The notes beneath the pieces were generated by a model that worked only from the letters and a program-made list of their open reading frames with translations, was not told the DNA's origin and ran no database searches. Made by a program: the position numbers and the translations under genes. A stretch of DNA of 64,000 nt from Lophium mytilinum (taxonomy: Eukaryota; Ascomycota; Dothideomycetes; Mytilinidiales; Mytilinidiaceae): contig MU004199.1 in the NCBI GenBank assembly GCA_010093605.1, forward strand, positions 193,609 through 257,608, read 5' to 3'. Positions 35,730-50,400 of this stretch are shown here, piece after piece. Position 1 is the stretch's first letter. Each line of letters begins with the position of its first letter.

Positions 35730-38700
35730 GATGACTATGATCAAGCTCAAGGGGTATCAAAAAAGAGTGACGGGTGCCGAAGCGGAGCGAACGAAGGAAT
35801 GAATGACTGAATGCGACTTGCTTACCAGAGTGAAGAGAGAAGTCCCCAAGGGGGTGCGACGAGGCTCTTATACATCTTTCGGCTGAAGGGCTGCTGTATG
35901 GCTGTATGGAAGACGGCGTTAGACTACTGCTTCTGGCCGTGATCACCCCTGACCTGACCGTGTGCCTGGCCTAGGAACCTTTAGCTACCTGCCCGTCATG
36001 CGCCTCGACCGTCGAGGTAACCATTCAGACGGCAGACTAAGCGGGGAGACAGGTACAGGGAGGGCTGAAGGGGGGGAAGTAGGCGCATGGATCTCGCGGA
36101 TGATCGACTCAGGTTGGAGCTGCGAGGTTGCAATTGGCAGGCTGTGTTCGCTGCTAGGCAGGGCGCGGCCGGCCCGCGTAGTATAGCGACACCATACACT
36201 GATCATGGAGGAGCGCGTGCTTCGGGGACTCAGGGTTGCAGCGACTCGAAACAAGTGCTGCTGGTCGCTGACAGGAGGCGGCGAGGCTCCGCCAGGTACC
36301 AGAAGCCGGGAGACGCGACCCCACGTTCTGCGCCGACGCCACAGCTAGGCCCATCTCAGTGTCCTCTCAGGCGGTGGGAGGAAGCAGATGCTGGGTAACG
36401 GCTGCGGTTGGATGCCACCTCGCGCGGCCCGGAGATGCTTTCACACGAGACGAAGGATGGGTGCTGTGATTCGACCACCGCTTGATGCTCCCTCGCTCCT
36501 GCACGCTGTGTTTCCCCGAGCTTAAAATGTGATGCTTAAAACTTTCTTCGCAGGACCCACCGGTCTGAGCGCTTCGGCACGTCTTGCTGCAGGTGCTTGA
36601 ACTGTTCGCGCCGCGGTGGAGAAGAAAACCTGCGGTCAAGGAGAGGGCCTGGAGCAACACCCCGTCGTATGCCACCCCAACACACCACTGTGAGGAATGC
36701 ACCGAGTCGCACCGTGTGATCCAAGACCTCTGCGCGTTGGCAGCTGAGACAGGCCGTGCCTAGAGCTCTTCCGGATCGTCAGCTTTCTTGGGTGCCCAAA
36801 CCAGCACCACAGCCACACCGCCACAGCACCCCAACCCACAAAACCCTTTCCTACAGCCGTGCCCGCCTCGTCCTCCCCGAGATCTCGTAACCCGCCAAAT
36901 CCGACTGACAGCAAGCGCCATCTTGGCATGTACGTACTCAGATGTCCCCGCCGGGCCCCTCCACCACCAACCCAAAAAGCACAACCTCAATCTATGCGCG
37001 GCCGCTTGCCCCCGACGTCGCCCTTCGCGCCACCACACTGTACCTGCATCGGCGTCGCGCCGGATCGTCCTCGGCCGCCCCTCGCCGCCGTATGTGCTCG
37101 CTGGCGCGACGATTGGGTGGTATGGTGTTTCAAGGAAAACGAGCCGGCGTCTCGCGTCGGCTAAGTAGCCCGAAGCAGCAGGTCATCTGGAGGCGGGCGG
37201 CGAATCAGGTGCGCGAGCGAGATGGATGCTGGGAAGGGGTGCGTTGAGCCGGGCGAGCCATGAAACACATATCGCTGGCCCCGGCCCGTCGTGTCTTGAA
37301 GGGTTTTGAGGGGGGAGGGAAGGTGTTGGCGTGATCAGCGGGAGCTTGCCCACGTCCACCCGCCCAGGGTTTGTCATCTGCACATCGCGGTGGGTGGTTC
37401 GTGTGCGCCTGGTGTTTCGCGACTGGCACTGGCATGACCTCTGCACTTCTGTCTGGAGATCTTCGGGTCAATTGTGCGATTCGTGATTTGAAACTGACCT
37501 GATTGCCACACTCTACCTGGGTAGTTAGGTAGGCATCCTCGGTCTCCGGGCCATTTGTGCTCTTCCATCTACTCAAGAACAACTCGGCATGCCTACTGTC
37601 ATCCATTAGATGGGTTCCAGCCCCATTGTACAGGACTAACCCGAAGCCCTGTTCTACAAAAGATCATGCGAACCCCAGCTTTTTCCGTTCTCGTCCAGTT
37701 CTAGAATCCTTCCAGAGAGCACAACTCAAAGCTACTTTCTATAGCCACATCACTCTAAAACCAACAGTATCTTTCTACAAATCGGGAACTTCCTTCATGT
37801 TCGCCCCTTAGACTATTCGCATCCATCATCCAACAACCCGCAATCCCTCACGATCCAACATTCAAGCATCAACCTCTCAGGCCCCCTCCCTCCCTGCATC
37901 TGACAGGTGTCAGGCTGTCATCTGCGATCTAGTGGCACGTTTCCGGTGCTTCGTGTGCGGTTTCGCTGTGACACCTGGCACTGGCTAGATCTGAGTAGTT
38001 GTGGTAGGGTTGGGTTGGTATTAGCACGTGATCCTATATATGAATTGATCTATCTTAACTTCATTTTCGGTTCTTTTTCTTAGAGTATGGTGCCATCTTC
38101 TGCCGCTATTTGGGCCATTGCTAGGGCTATCAAGGCTTTGGAGGAAGTTTAGGTATGATGTTTTGAACGGGTAGTTCACTCGCTAACACGTGATCATTTC
38201 CCCGCTCTGCTAGCGACTCAGAGTTGGTCAAAATTATGTAGCCACTCATCTTGGCTATACTTTTGATCTGTCAGGTTACTGGCCTTGCAACCGCCATTTG
38301 TAAATGGGATCTTGAGGTTGAAAATTGCTTCTGGAATATTTCAGTGACGGTTGGTCTGTGCGTTGGATTGCCTCACACTTCGTCGTTTCCCACAACTCTC
38401 CCGTCTCTTTTCATCCCACGCGCATCATACTCATCATGGAAATGATGGGTACCGCTGTTACTGTGACCCCTCCAGCGGTTCTGGCTCCTCGTATTTTAGG
38501 AGTGTCAGGGAAGCGTAGTTCCTGTTCACTCGGGCGCTTTGTTGGTAGGGGAGAAAGCTCTTTTGCTATGTCCATTCATCTCAGCGACATCACTTTCATC
38601 GGTCTTCCATTTCAAAATCATTTCATGAAGTTCTTGCCCTATCTGGGCCGTACCACGAGCGTCTCAAACCTACGTTGCGCTGCTTTTCCATGCGCAAATG

Positions 38701-38974
38701 TCTGAACCAGTGTCTAAGATGTTTCTGGTGGATGCATAACTGTCCGAGTTCCGCTGGACCTGGTAGGGCAAATGAAATTAGCTGCGGAAAGTATGTTGTG
38801 GTACAAATCAACGTCTATTGGGTCTACGAAGTCAATTTAACTATCATGATGTCGTCAAGAACCATTCTTCCTATCGATACTTCGCTCTAACTTGCAGCCT
38901 AGGATATTTTGCCCCACGCTTTACAGGCCGGTCCCTTGCTCGACCTCCAATGCTCGGACAGATCACTCCTCCTG
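35730..38974. other. gene-poor stretch of 3.2 kb
   Basis: The left end is the promoter of the LysM gene. From 36 to 38.9 kb only short overlapping frames without motifs occur, on both strands; base composition is normal. Two CACGTGATC boxes lie near 38025 and 38191. I recognise no gene or RNA. Confidence 0.4.
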
Positions 38975-41900
38975 CTACTCGTCTGCGGACTCCTGGCTTT
39001 CTCCGGTCGAAGCTCGCGAGCTTGGAGATGAGTCTTCGCCCTCAGATTCCTCATGGCCCGACGACTCATCCATTCCGTCCACAGATCCGTTCCTGGCGCC
39101 TACAAGACCGGCCTCGATGTCGGGATCCATCAAGGCAACGTTAGCCCTGTGCATGGTATCATCGATTCCTTCTTCCGAGTCTTCGCTGGTCGCACCACCC
39201 TCGTCCGGCGCCCAATGCACGGCCGTATCTTCGTCTAATCGACGGTTCAGCTCATGCATCTTTGCTAAGCACTGTTCACCTAGCACTTTGAATTCTTCAC
39301 TCCCTCCTCCGCACATCTCCAGCAGAGCTTTCTCGCAGCGTTTCATCCAATCGTCATCCACGTTGATTCCCTTTCGAGCGTGCAGCATGTTAAGGAGATT
39401 CGGAGTGCCTTGGTAAAGTATCGCCAGCAAGAACGTAACGTTGTCTTCCTGCAACACATGCGGGGCGAATTTCGCCAGACGAGTGCAGTATTGCCTGTAT
39501 TTATTGAAGATGATGTCTTCGTCTAGCAAGATGTCTGCGGCTCCTTCAGCGTACTTATTGTCCTTTCCTCGGAGTGGATGGTCCCAAAGATGCTGTGCAA
39601 CTTGGCTGCACTTGACAGCATTCTCCTCGTCATACGCGAGCGATTCATCACTGGGGGGATCCTTGGGCTTGTAGACAAGCGACATTTCATGGAAAGGTAT
39701 ATCGTAACCCGCCCAATCCACATCCTTCCCACTAGAACTGATCTTTTTGTAGGCGGACGAAATTGCCCTCTGGGTAGCCGGGCACTCTGCATTCCCGTCC
39801 TGGAGTAGCTTGTGATGCACGATGTGGTCTTGTGTGGTTTCATCCTTGGCGAAAACGTATGAGTTATAACTCAGCTGTGGGTTCCAAACTTCGTCGTGTA
39901 TGCATCGCTTGAGGATCCGTCTGAGGAGGCTGTCGTGCGGATTCGCTACGAACCCCTTGGGGACAGGAGGAGGTCGATTGGGGGTATCGCTTTTTCCTCC
40001 GACTCCTTTGCGGCCGACACCTGTCCTCTGAACTGTTTTCGCTCCCCCGGTCTTCCCTCCGCGATTCGCCGTTGCTGGACCTCCCCCATTGGCTTCATCG
40101 TCATCAGATGGCTCCTCACGCCCCCGATTCTTCGAAGCTGGAGCGCAGCCGCTGCGTCCGTTGGATTTTGACTTTTCTTTCTGCTTCTGTTCTCTTAAGT
40201 CAGCGGTATACTCATGTTGGAGATGCCCTCGTTCTTGACTATACTTGTACAACGTACCTTTGTTTTTGGCAGCGTGGACGCGGCTTCACCACGTTTTCCC
40301 TTCAACCCTTCTCTTGCATTGATTTGCGCGGAACCCTCGTCTGGCCTATGGTTTCCAACGCGAGAAGGATGACTCGTCCTCTCTGCAAACATATTCGGCT
40401 CTTCGGCTCCGCTTATCTTGGGACCAACTCCATTCTTGGGATCACGATTACCGCCACGACGGAGTCCGAGATTAGCCTGGCCGTTATTCTTCTTGTGCTT
40501 CTTTGGCGGAGAATGTTCGATTTCGGAGGCATCTTCTTCATTGTCCTCAGCACGGACATGCTTGGCGGAGCGCTGGTTAATGGCCGTCCACGCTTGTCGA
40601 GGATTCCCTTCGTTGCGCCTTTCTGCTTGGGCGACTGGAGGTTCTTCGACATCATACATGAGTAAGTCTCTACTAGCGTCATCAGCATCTGTTTCACCGC
40701 CGCGGGCTTGACTTCTTGTATTCGATAGACGCCTGCTGGCGCCGGTTGGATTGTTTCGTGAACGGCCTTTGGGATCCGGCTTCCCAGCTATCTTCCTCTG
40801 CTTTCCTTGGGCGGTAGTTCCTCGTCCTGACTTCTCTTTGGATTGCTGATTCGCCTCTTCTCCACGGCCAGGATCTCCATTGTCGTCGTCCTTATCAGTG
40901 TCGTCGGAACAGTCGGAAGAGTATTCTTCTCCAATGTCACTGCCCACAGCAGCCAGTTTCCTCGCCTCCTCTAACTGCTTCCCGAACTTTTCAACAGAGA
41001 ATTGCTGCTGCTCGAGAGTCGCTGCGCTATACCTTCCTCCCACCTCCATCTCATTGATCTTTTTCAGCGTCATTCTCATGTCCTTGTTCAACCTAACACC
41101 ACCCTCCTCCTTGTCATACAAATCGGCCTTATTGAGCAACACCTTACCATATATGGGATGCTTGTATGTGATGTGCCGGCTGAGATTGGCTTTCCAATTC
41201 CTCAACGCCGCATTGTCTTTAACATCTCTCTCGACGCCCCAAGAGTCCTTCCAGCGGATCAAATACTGTACTTCTTTCTTCGGCTTTCCGGTATTGTGGT
41301 GTGGTACCATGACGGTGCGCTTTGCACGGATGGCGACGGGGTCGTTTTGGTGGTCACTGGTGAGAACGGGTGTGTGGTCCAAGAATCTATGGAGCTCGGA
41401 TGGGATGTTATCGGGGGGAGGTTCGTCGTCCTGTTCTTCTTCTTGCTGCACGTTTTCGTCGTCGTCGGCAGCGGGGCCGGCAACTTGTTTGGTCGTGGCC
41501 CTCGTTGCGACTTTTGCTTTCGATCTGGTCGCTCTACCCTTACCCTTATCAACAGCTGCTGTCCTATTGCCGGCCGATGCTTCATCGTCAACCGCTTCTT
41601 CTTCGTCGCCACGGCCTCCCTCTCTGTCAACGTCGCTTCTGAGCACTTTTCCACCAGATCGTTGTCCGGCCTTGCGTCGGTCACCAGCGGTCTTACGGCG
41701 GGTATCAGCAACGACATCGTCACCATCACCGTCTTCGATCACATCGTTGTCACCCTGCTCTACATCGCGGGAGGGTTCGGCAGCCTCGTCATCGCCATCG
41801 CCCCTACCCCCGTCCTCAACTTCGGCTTCCGTGCGTCTGCCCCGGGCTGCCGGCTGCGCGGCAGCCGCTCGTTTCCGTATTGAGCGTGTTGTCGCCGTCC

Positions 41901-42309
41901 CCTTCTTCGTGCTGGTCAGTTTAAGCTTAGGCGTCGCTCTGCTTGCGTGAGCAGCATCGCTCCCACCGCCTGCATCGCTTTCGTTGTCGGATCCGACGTC
42001 TGAGCGATCGTCGCCGGATGATAAAATTAGGCTCTGGGTGCCACGGCGGCTGGCCTCGCGGCTTGCTGCAGCAGGTGTTTTCTTCGTGCTCGCAGCTTTA
42101 GACTTGGCGACCACTGGAGCTGGATCTTCACCATCGTCGGATCCGCTCTTGTCCGATCCGTTGTCGCTCTCGTCACGCTGTGGAGGGGGCCCTGAGGTAC
42201 TCAGAATCCGCTTCCTGGGCTCACGCGTTTTGCCTGTTTTGGTTGTTTTGGCTGGTTGGCTGGGGGTTGCAGGGAGCGGACGCTCCTGACCTTTCTTTCG
42301 GCTTGGCAT
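38975..42309 (-). CDS. large chromodomain-like, mostly disordered protein (family A copy)
   Basis: Exon 1 (42309-40258) and exon 2 (40186-38975), 71-nt phase-0 intron, give 1087 residues. The first about 330 residues are disordered and charged (Lys/Ser-rich, then Asp/Glu/Gly-rich). Residues about 355-440 hold EVQYLIRWKDSWGVERDV, which has the YLxxWKxxxxxxxxW form of a chromodomain, followed by LLNKADLYDKEEGGVRLNKD. A second disordered stretch contains a basic KKHKKN motif. The C-terminal half of exon 2 (from LLRRILKRCIHDEVWNP) is a folded, mostly helical domain of about 230 residues that I do not recognise, then an acidic tail. Both folded parts recur in the broken gene at 59.0-60.5 kb. The protein is likely nuclear; a role at chromatin is inference. 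Confidence 0.82.
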
Positions 42310-43129
42310 GATACCACTGGTTGGATGTTGGTATGTGGTAGGGTGGCGGGTCTGGTGAGTGTTCAGCTTTTCGGGGCAATAGCAAGGGTACGAAAGCGTT
42401 TGTGGGGAGCAGGACTGGGAGCGACGAGAGGGTGGTCTTTATGGGTACGAGTTTGGGGCTGTTGGGTTGTTGGCTTTGTGGGGTTTTGTTCGCGAGCGTT
42501 CCACGGCGATGATGGAATGGCCTGGTTAGTTTGAAGGTTGTGAAAGCTTGAAAGAGGTTACTTCTTTGGTGTTCTAGGTGGAGCCATCGATATCTTCAGA
42601 TGAGGGAGGGCGGCTGGAGCGGATCTTCACGTCAACGTCAGTCCTACATACCACGATCTATGTGACTTCTCACGACTATTACTGAGAGATCCAAGCTACT
42701 CAGCATACCTTGTCACCACCAGAACCCCGTATCGAGACGAACTGCGTCCATCAGGGTCAGGAATCTCCTTCTTTCTTCTTCTCGACCTTCTAGATCTCTT
42801 TGATCAACAACTACGGCGCTAAGTGACAAAGCGGCTAGAAAACTAACTACGAGCTTCTTTCCTACAAACATTCAGTGGACATTTAGTAGCAACCAGCTCT
42901 ATACTACGATTCTGAATTATCCCATCAAGTTTAGAAGGTTCCGGGTATTTTCTGCTCATCATGAAAGAGTAGCAAATGTCTCACTAGGTAAAAGAATGGA
43001 GAACGAAGCGATTTCTGTTTCTATGAGGCTTCTTCGATCCGATTCCGTGAGTTGTGGGCCTGCGCTTGTTCGTGAACAGGAGAGGCAAACGTCTGCGTCT
43101 TGAGGAGGGAGCGGGGATGAAGGCTTATC
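42310..43129. other. upstream region of the chromodomain-like gene
   Basis: Normal base composition, no gene recognised. The 8-bp target duplication of the following transposon (GGCTTATC) lies at 43122-43129. Confidence 0.5.
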
Positions 43130-43649
43130 CAGCGTGGTTACTAAACCGGCGGCCGGCTCAACTAGGTAGCAGTTTAATTAGGTTGTTATATATAGAATAA
43201 AGATTAATAGATTAGATTAATTAGATTTTTAGATTAAACTATTTAAGCTAGATTATTATAACAGCGCTTAGCCTATATAAGTAAGATATAATATTAGTAG
43301 GTTAGCGCGCCCTAATAATAGATACCTAGCCTTATTTACTATAGCCCTGGCCCCCTTTTAGTATAATATAATAATAAGATAGGCTAAAATAGATAATAAG
43401 AGTTAACTACTAGAGGTTAAATTATATCTAACGCGATTTTTTAAGTCTTCTACGCCTTTAGATTCTTACTACTATAGTACTCTTATATTATACTAACTAA
43501 TTTTATCTACTACTAATTAAACTAATTAGATTAATCTACGCTTAAAACTTTATTAGCTATAGAATTAATCTAATTAGACTAAGTATAAGTAATATTAATA
43601 AACCATCTATTAATCTAATTAAGGATTAGCCGGTTTACTAACTACGCTA
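43130..43649. mobile_element. non-autonomous hAT-type DNA transposon (MITE), RIP-mutated
   Basis: Terminal inverted repeats of about 21 bp, CAGCGTGGTTACTAAACCGGC at 43130-43150 and its near-complement ending ACTACGCTA at 43649, begin with the C/TAG of hAT elements. The 8-bp flanks are GGCTTATC (43122-43129) and GGCTTATT (43650-43657), differing by one C-to-T. The 520-bp element has no coding capacity, so it would need a transposase from elsewhere. The interior from about 43160 on is AT-rich through RIP; the left terminal repeat keeps its GC, while the right one shows C-to-T/G-to-A changes. Confidence 0.75.
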
Positions 43650-43737
43650 GGCTTATTCTAGCTATAATATTTATTATCTTATACCTAGTAATACTAATAT
43701 TATATAAAGGTAATATTAAGAATCTCTAGGTATTATA

Positions 43738-43938
43738 TATTATAGCTATATATTTTATACTATAATATATAACTAGGGTTACGTAATAAAGGCTCTATAG
43801 AATAGGTAAATATTACTCTACTCTTTAGGTTATTATAATATCTACTCTAGAAACCTCTTTCTCTCTTATATTTATCTTTTATTAATATTAATACTATTTA
43901 ATCTAATAATTCTAATATTCTAACCTTAAGCCCTAATA
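43738..43938 (+). repeat. 5' LTR of the gypsy element (RIP-mutated copy)
   Basis: Aligns without gaps over 201 bp to the 3' LTR; I count roughly 46 differences, all GC-to-AT in this copy. The 5 bp before it (TTATA) and the 5 bp after the 3' LTR (TTGCG) differ only by the same kind of change, as expected for a 5-bp target duplication. Confidence 0.9.
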
Positions 43939-44311
43939 TAAGATAAATACCCTTCTAGCTTCTAGAAGTAATAGAAGTAACCTCTAGAAAATTTTCTATA
44001 ATAGAGTATACTTTTATAATAAGCTATAGTATACTTATATCTTTCTATATAGTAACTATTAGTAGAGTTACGGACCTTTAATAAAGACTATACTAATATA
44101 GTATTCTATTAGTAGTACCGCGGGCCTCTAATAAAGTAATTTAACTATTATACGTAATATTAGATAATAAACCTTATAACTATAGTAGATGCTCTATAAT
44201 AAGCCCCTATAATAAAGGGGTAGTAGTAGTACTCTAGAAAGTCTCTACTAATATATTAATTACTTTAATAGCTCTATAACTTCTCTCTTTATCTATTTTT
44301 TACTATCGCTG

Positions 44312-44432
44312 TATAGAGACTAACGCCCGGAAAGCTTAGTATTAATAATAGCGCGTGCTTACGCCTAGTATTACTAATTAATTACTATTACTATATAGAG
44401 ACTAACGCCCGGAAAGCTTAGTATTAATAATA
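44312..44432. repeat. imperfect tandem duplication of about 80 bp in the element
   Basis: A roughly 40-bp segment beginning TATAGAGACTAACGCCCGGA occurs at about 44312 and again at about 44392, in the leader region behind the 5' LTR. Confidence 0.75.
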
Positions 44433-47400
44433 GTAAGCCTGTGTATATACTTAGTATTATAGAATAAAGATCTATAGACTACCTATTTTCTATATACTAC
44501 CTATTTTATAAATAAACTAACTAACCTAATTATTTACTATAGCCCTTAACTAGCCTTTATAACTAAGCGCAACTAGTATACTCCTCTAGAATAACTCCGC
44601 AACTAACTATAATAGGCGCTAGTTTCTTAAGCCTTTTATGCATCTAGAGTGCGTAGTAAATAATCTAAATTTTATTAATAGTTTATATATAAATATAGTA
44701 GATTACTCTATAAGCTTTCTCTCTTATATACTAATCTTTCTATACCTTATTATATAGCTAACCCTAACTACTATACTTTTAACTATACTAAAGCTCTATA
44801 GTTTAGCAACTCTATTTTAGGCGGACGCCCTTCTAGTAGATAACCTCTTAGTAATATTAATTATATTCTAATTAATTCTTACTATATTATATTATACTAA
44901 GATAATAGTTCTTTTAACCTGCGCTACCTTCTCTCTAGAGATAATAATAATTATATAACGTAGATTAATTATAGCCTATAACCTTCTCTTATTTAGCTAG
45001 TAAATCTACTCTTATAAAGCGCGATCTAGTTATAGTTATAGATATTAGCTACTACTTCTTAATCTACTCTATTTATTAGGCTAATTTCTTCTATAATGCC
45101 CGCTAAGCTCTAATATTATTAAACTAAGTTTAGTACTATAGGCAAGCCTCTACTAGCTACTCTAGCTCCCCTAGTAGAAACTGCTATAGAAGAGACTATA
45201 CTTCTACTCTTCTATATTAGTAGTTATATACTAGATAACTTTAATTTATCTAATAGAATTAAAGATATAACTACCGGCCTTAATAATATAACTACCGCCT
45301 ATAATAAAGACTTCTTCTCTAACTTTAACTTAGCTAATAAATATAATAAATAAGAAGAGGAATATTAGTTTAGTAGTAATATAGATAATAAAGTTAATAA
45401 GCTCTAGATAGCCTATTAAGGTATTAATATTAATATTAATACCCCTAATATAATAGCCTACTATAATACTACCTCTAGGCCTAATTAATAATTCTATAAT
45501 TCTAACTATTTAAGAATAGTACCTTTTTATAGTATACTCTTTTCTAATATATCTTTCTTATAATACTAGTCTACCCGTATTAAGTCTATTACTAGATTTA
45601 ATACCCTAGACCTAGCTTAGTAAGTAGCGGGTATAGAATAGAGTAATAAAACTAAAACTACTATAATATATATTAAGAACTATTAATAATTATATTTTAT
45701 AATTATTTAGTATACTAATAGCTCTATTTTTAAGATACACTATAGAGATAGAGTCTATAAGTAATATAAGCTATAGACCCTATAGAACCTTACTAATAAT
45801 ATCTAACTTATACTATAATAGTAGTAGAACTATATTATATCTACTTATATAGAATATAAGAACTATAAGTATAAAATAGACATTACTATATAAGAGTAAG
45901 ACGCCGCTAATACTATAGTTATTAGCCTTAATAAAAAATACTTACTTACTAATAGTAAACTCTCTAAGCTTTATATATAAGTTTGCACCCTAAGTAATAT
46001 ACTAGAAGCTAAGAAGATAAACTTAGTATATATATATTATAGACGTAATAAGAAATATATCTAATTCTAAGCTTAAATAGCTTAGCTTAACTAGCTAAAT
46101 ATTATATACTAGCGAGCCTTAGATTAAATTACTTAGCTTAAAGCCTAACTTTATTATAATATACTAGTAGAAGGTAACCCGTATATAGACCTAGATAGAT
46201 ACCTATCTAACTATAACTCTACTAATAATAGCTCTCCCCCTCTACTAAAAGGACTATATATTCTTAACCTAGAGAACTTCTAGCGTAACTATATTCTAGC
46301 ATAATACTTTACTAGTGCGGAAGGTAGAGAAGAAGGTAATTCTAACTCTAGTAGCTTTACTTAGCTATAAGTTTATAGCCCTATATACTCTTAATATAGA
46401 TAATAAGGCCCTTAATCTAAATATATATACCTATAGAACTTTAAATTAGAAGCTAAGGTATACGCGGTATAGAAGAACTATCTACTCTACTTAGTTTAGG
46501 TAGACTAATAGACCTATTCTAATACTATAACCTAAATTTAATTAGTAGTTAGTTATTATAAAGAACGCGTATATAAGGTTATAGAGAACTATAGTTTACT
46601 TATATCTAGTAATCTATACTAATTACTTAAAGAGCTTATCTAAAACCTAGATACTATATTCTAGAAAAAAGACTCTATCTAATATAACCGCCTTCTAGAT
46701 TAACTTAATAGTAAAGGTATAAAATAGCGCCCTAATAAGTATATAGCTAACTTCCTCTAACACATTAATATAGTTCTTAATAGACTTAAGTATAATAAGA
46801 CTAATAATAGACTTATAACCTAATACTATTACCTTAAGAAAATACTACGCATAGACCTTATTAATTAAATTAACTTTAGACTTAAAACCTAGTACTAGAT
46901 AAAGGATAATATTCTCTATAAAGACTAATATCGCCTTTAATATAAGAAGCGCGCTAAAAAGAAGCTTCTTATAGTATAAAGTATAGTATAATAATTTAAT
47001 AATATATATAGAAATAATAGCCGCTATAATTTAAACTATACCCGGCGTAAAGTATCTACTACTAAAACTAATAACTAGATTATAGTTAAGAAGACTATTA
47101 TAGTTCTATTACTAAGTATTCTACTATATATTTACATGCGCCTTACTAAAGAAGAGCGTTACTTTAGCTGCTTTAAAAAAAACTACTACGTAGGTAATCT
47201 AGAGTATACTATAGCTAGTAAGACTATATTACAGGCTTAGCGTAATAAATGCTTAGCCGCCGCAGGTATTAATAATATAGAACTTAACGCCTTTAAGTAT
47301 AATAGTAATAAAGAGTACTAGTATAAATATAAATATAATAATAAATAGAAATATAATAAGAATAATTATATAGGTTACTCTAATAGCTTAGAAAAAGCTT

Positions 47401-50400
47401 AATCTCTAATAAAAGTTATTATTAGAGATAGTTAGAAGATACGCTAGCTTAAGCTCTTATATATATCTAAGAGCTTAAGCTACCCCCTTTAAAGCCTTCT
47501 AATATTAAACTCTCTACTTGCGCTATAGAACTCGCCCTGCTATCTAGTAAATAGATAGACTTTAACTATAAGATTAAAACTTTAACTAGAATAGTTAAAT
47601 CTATTATTCTTATAGACTTTAAATGCGGAGGTTTTATATTTATATCTACTAGCTTTACTAAGTACTATAAGCTTAATATCTATAAGGCTACTCTATAGAA
47701 TATTAAGCTACTAAATAGATCTATATCTATTATTAATAAAGTAGCTAAGGTTACTATATAAATTAAAGGTTACTATAATAAATTCTAGGCCCTAATCTAT
47801 AACCTTAAAGGCTATAATATTATTCTTAGTATAGGCTAGCTTATTATGTATAACGCCTATATAAAATTTAGCACGCGTATAATATAACTAGATTCTAACT
47901 ATTACTACTCTTAATACTTTATTAACTATAAGCTAGTTTATATTTAGTCTAAAGACCCTATTACCTATACTAGTAAATGCCTATTCTAGTAGAAGCTTAA
48001 CGCCTAGCTTACTACTTTTAAGGCGCTTAATATTAGCGTAATATCTAGTAATAAGTACCTATATAACGCCTAGTAATTACTAGAGAAAGATACTATCTAT
48101 ATATAGCCTAAATACTTTAAACTAGCGCTTATAGATAAGAAAGTAGAAGTCTAAGTATATACTTAAGAATAGTTATATAGCTATAACCTTATTATAGGCC
48201 TAGCTAATTTTACTACTAATCTAGCTGCAATTAGCCTCTATACAATATCTAAAGATAACTAGCGGAAGTTCTTTAAGAAAATAGAGCGTAAGCTAATAAC
48301 GCGTAATAAACTTAAAGTACTAGTACCTATAGAATACTAGGGCTTTCTTAATATATAGAACCTAAAGAAAGTAAATAAGCTTCTACTATATTATAAAGTA
48401 AAGAATAGTATAGATATTAACTACTATATAAATATTAAGCTAGAAACTAAGGCACTAGCCTATAAAGTTTATAGACTTTTATAAGATAAGACTCTAGTTA
48501 TTAAAATATTTATTAATAAGATATATAGTAAGAGCTATATTAGAAAAAGTAATAGTTAATATATAGCCTCTATTATTATTATCTATAAGCTAGGTAGAGG
48601 CCTACGCATCTATATTAATTATTAAGGCCTTAACGCGGTTATAATTAAGGCCTATAATATTTCTCTAGCTATAAAGAATACTTTAGTATTACTTAAGAAT
48701 GCTTAGTACTATACTAAGTTTAATATTATTACTGCCTTTAACGCTATTTAAATGCAAGAGGGCAATAAAAAGTATACTATGTTTCTTATAAGGTATAGCC
48801 TATTTAAATTTATAGTCCTCCCCTTTAGCTTATATAATACCCCGGCTATATTCTAAGCCTTTATTAATAATATTCTTTTAGAATACCTAGATAATTTCTA
48901 TATAGCCTATCTTAATAACATTCTTATTTTTAGTAAAACGCTTAAAGAATATATTAGTTATATTAAGAAGATTCTCTAGCGGCTTTATAAAGCCGGCCTC
49001 TTTCTTAATATTACTAAATATAAATTCTATAAATAAGAGGTTAAATACTTAGGCATTATTATTAGTGTTAACAGCCTTAAAATAGATCTAGCTAAAGTTA
49101 AAATAGTTATTAACTAGCCCTAACTATAGAACCTGCGGGATATATAAGTATTTCTAGGTTTCTATAACTTCTATAGATATTTTATTATAGCTTACTTAAA
49201 TATTATAGGTTCTCTTACTAGGCTTACTAAGGTAGAAGTTTATAAATAGTTTACTTTTCTATAGTAAGAAGATAGTTTAGAGGACTTCTCTTTTAAATAA
49301 ATAAAATAAGCATTTATTAACGCGCCTTAGATAGTATACTTTAACCTAGATCTAGAAATATAGGTAGAATATAACGCATTTAATACTATTATAGCTACTA
49401 TACTATCTTAAATATAAACTAATAGTATACTTTACCCTATTACTTTTATATTATATTAAATAAGCTTAGCCTAGCTTAACTATTAGATCTATAATAAGAA
49501 ACTACTAGTAATTATCCGCGCTTTTAAGAAATAGCGTACTAAACTTACTAGTTATAGATATAGTAACCTAATTAAGATTCTTTTAGACTACTAGACTCTA
49601 TAGTATTTTATAGAAACTAAGTAGCTTAATTAAAGATAAGCTAGATAGGCTAAGTTTCTATCTAAATTTAACTTCTAGATTACCTATAGGCTAGGTAAGG
49701 ATAATAGTAAGGCTAATTTACTAACTAGGCGTCTAGGTAATATACTAGATTAGAATAATAAACGCTATAAAATCTAATAGTAAACTATTTTAAAAGACTA
49801 TAATCTTAAACTAGAAATACGCTACGCTATTAAACTAGTAAATATTATAATAGACGGCGTTACCTATAATATAGTTTCTCTTATAGTAATAATATATAAC
49901 CTTAGTAAAGTAAAACTTAATTAAGAGAAGTCTTAGAGTAACCTTAATAAAGAACTATAGAAGCTACTAAGGTAGAGGAAGTTATAGAGTAACCCTACTA
50001 AAGGTATAGTAGAGTAAAATATTATAGATTATATATAAAAAGTACTTATTAATAATGCTATTAGTAATACTATTAAGAATACTATTAGAGCGAGACTACG
50101 CCGTCTACTAATAGATATTATTAAGAACTATAGCATTAAACTTAAACTCTATAACTATATAATTTATAATAGCCTAATTTTTATTTAAAAGAACTATCTA
50201 TATATACCTACTAAGAAGAAACTTTAAATAGCTATTATTAAGAGCCTTTATAAGCCCCCTCTAGTTAGCTATAGTAGAATAATATCTATATATAATTATA
50301 TTTTAATATACTACTTCTAGCTATAGATAACTTATAATATTAATTAATATATTAAGGCTTACTACCTATATAACCGCATTAAGTACGCTTATAATATAAA

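Noticed and set aside
40880-41950. 356-codon Ser-rich frame opposite the chromodomain-like gene
   Set aside because: Antisense shadow of acidic/serine repeats; no independent support.
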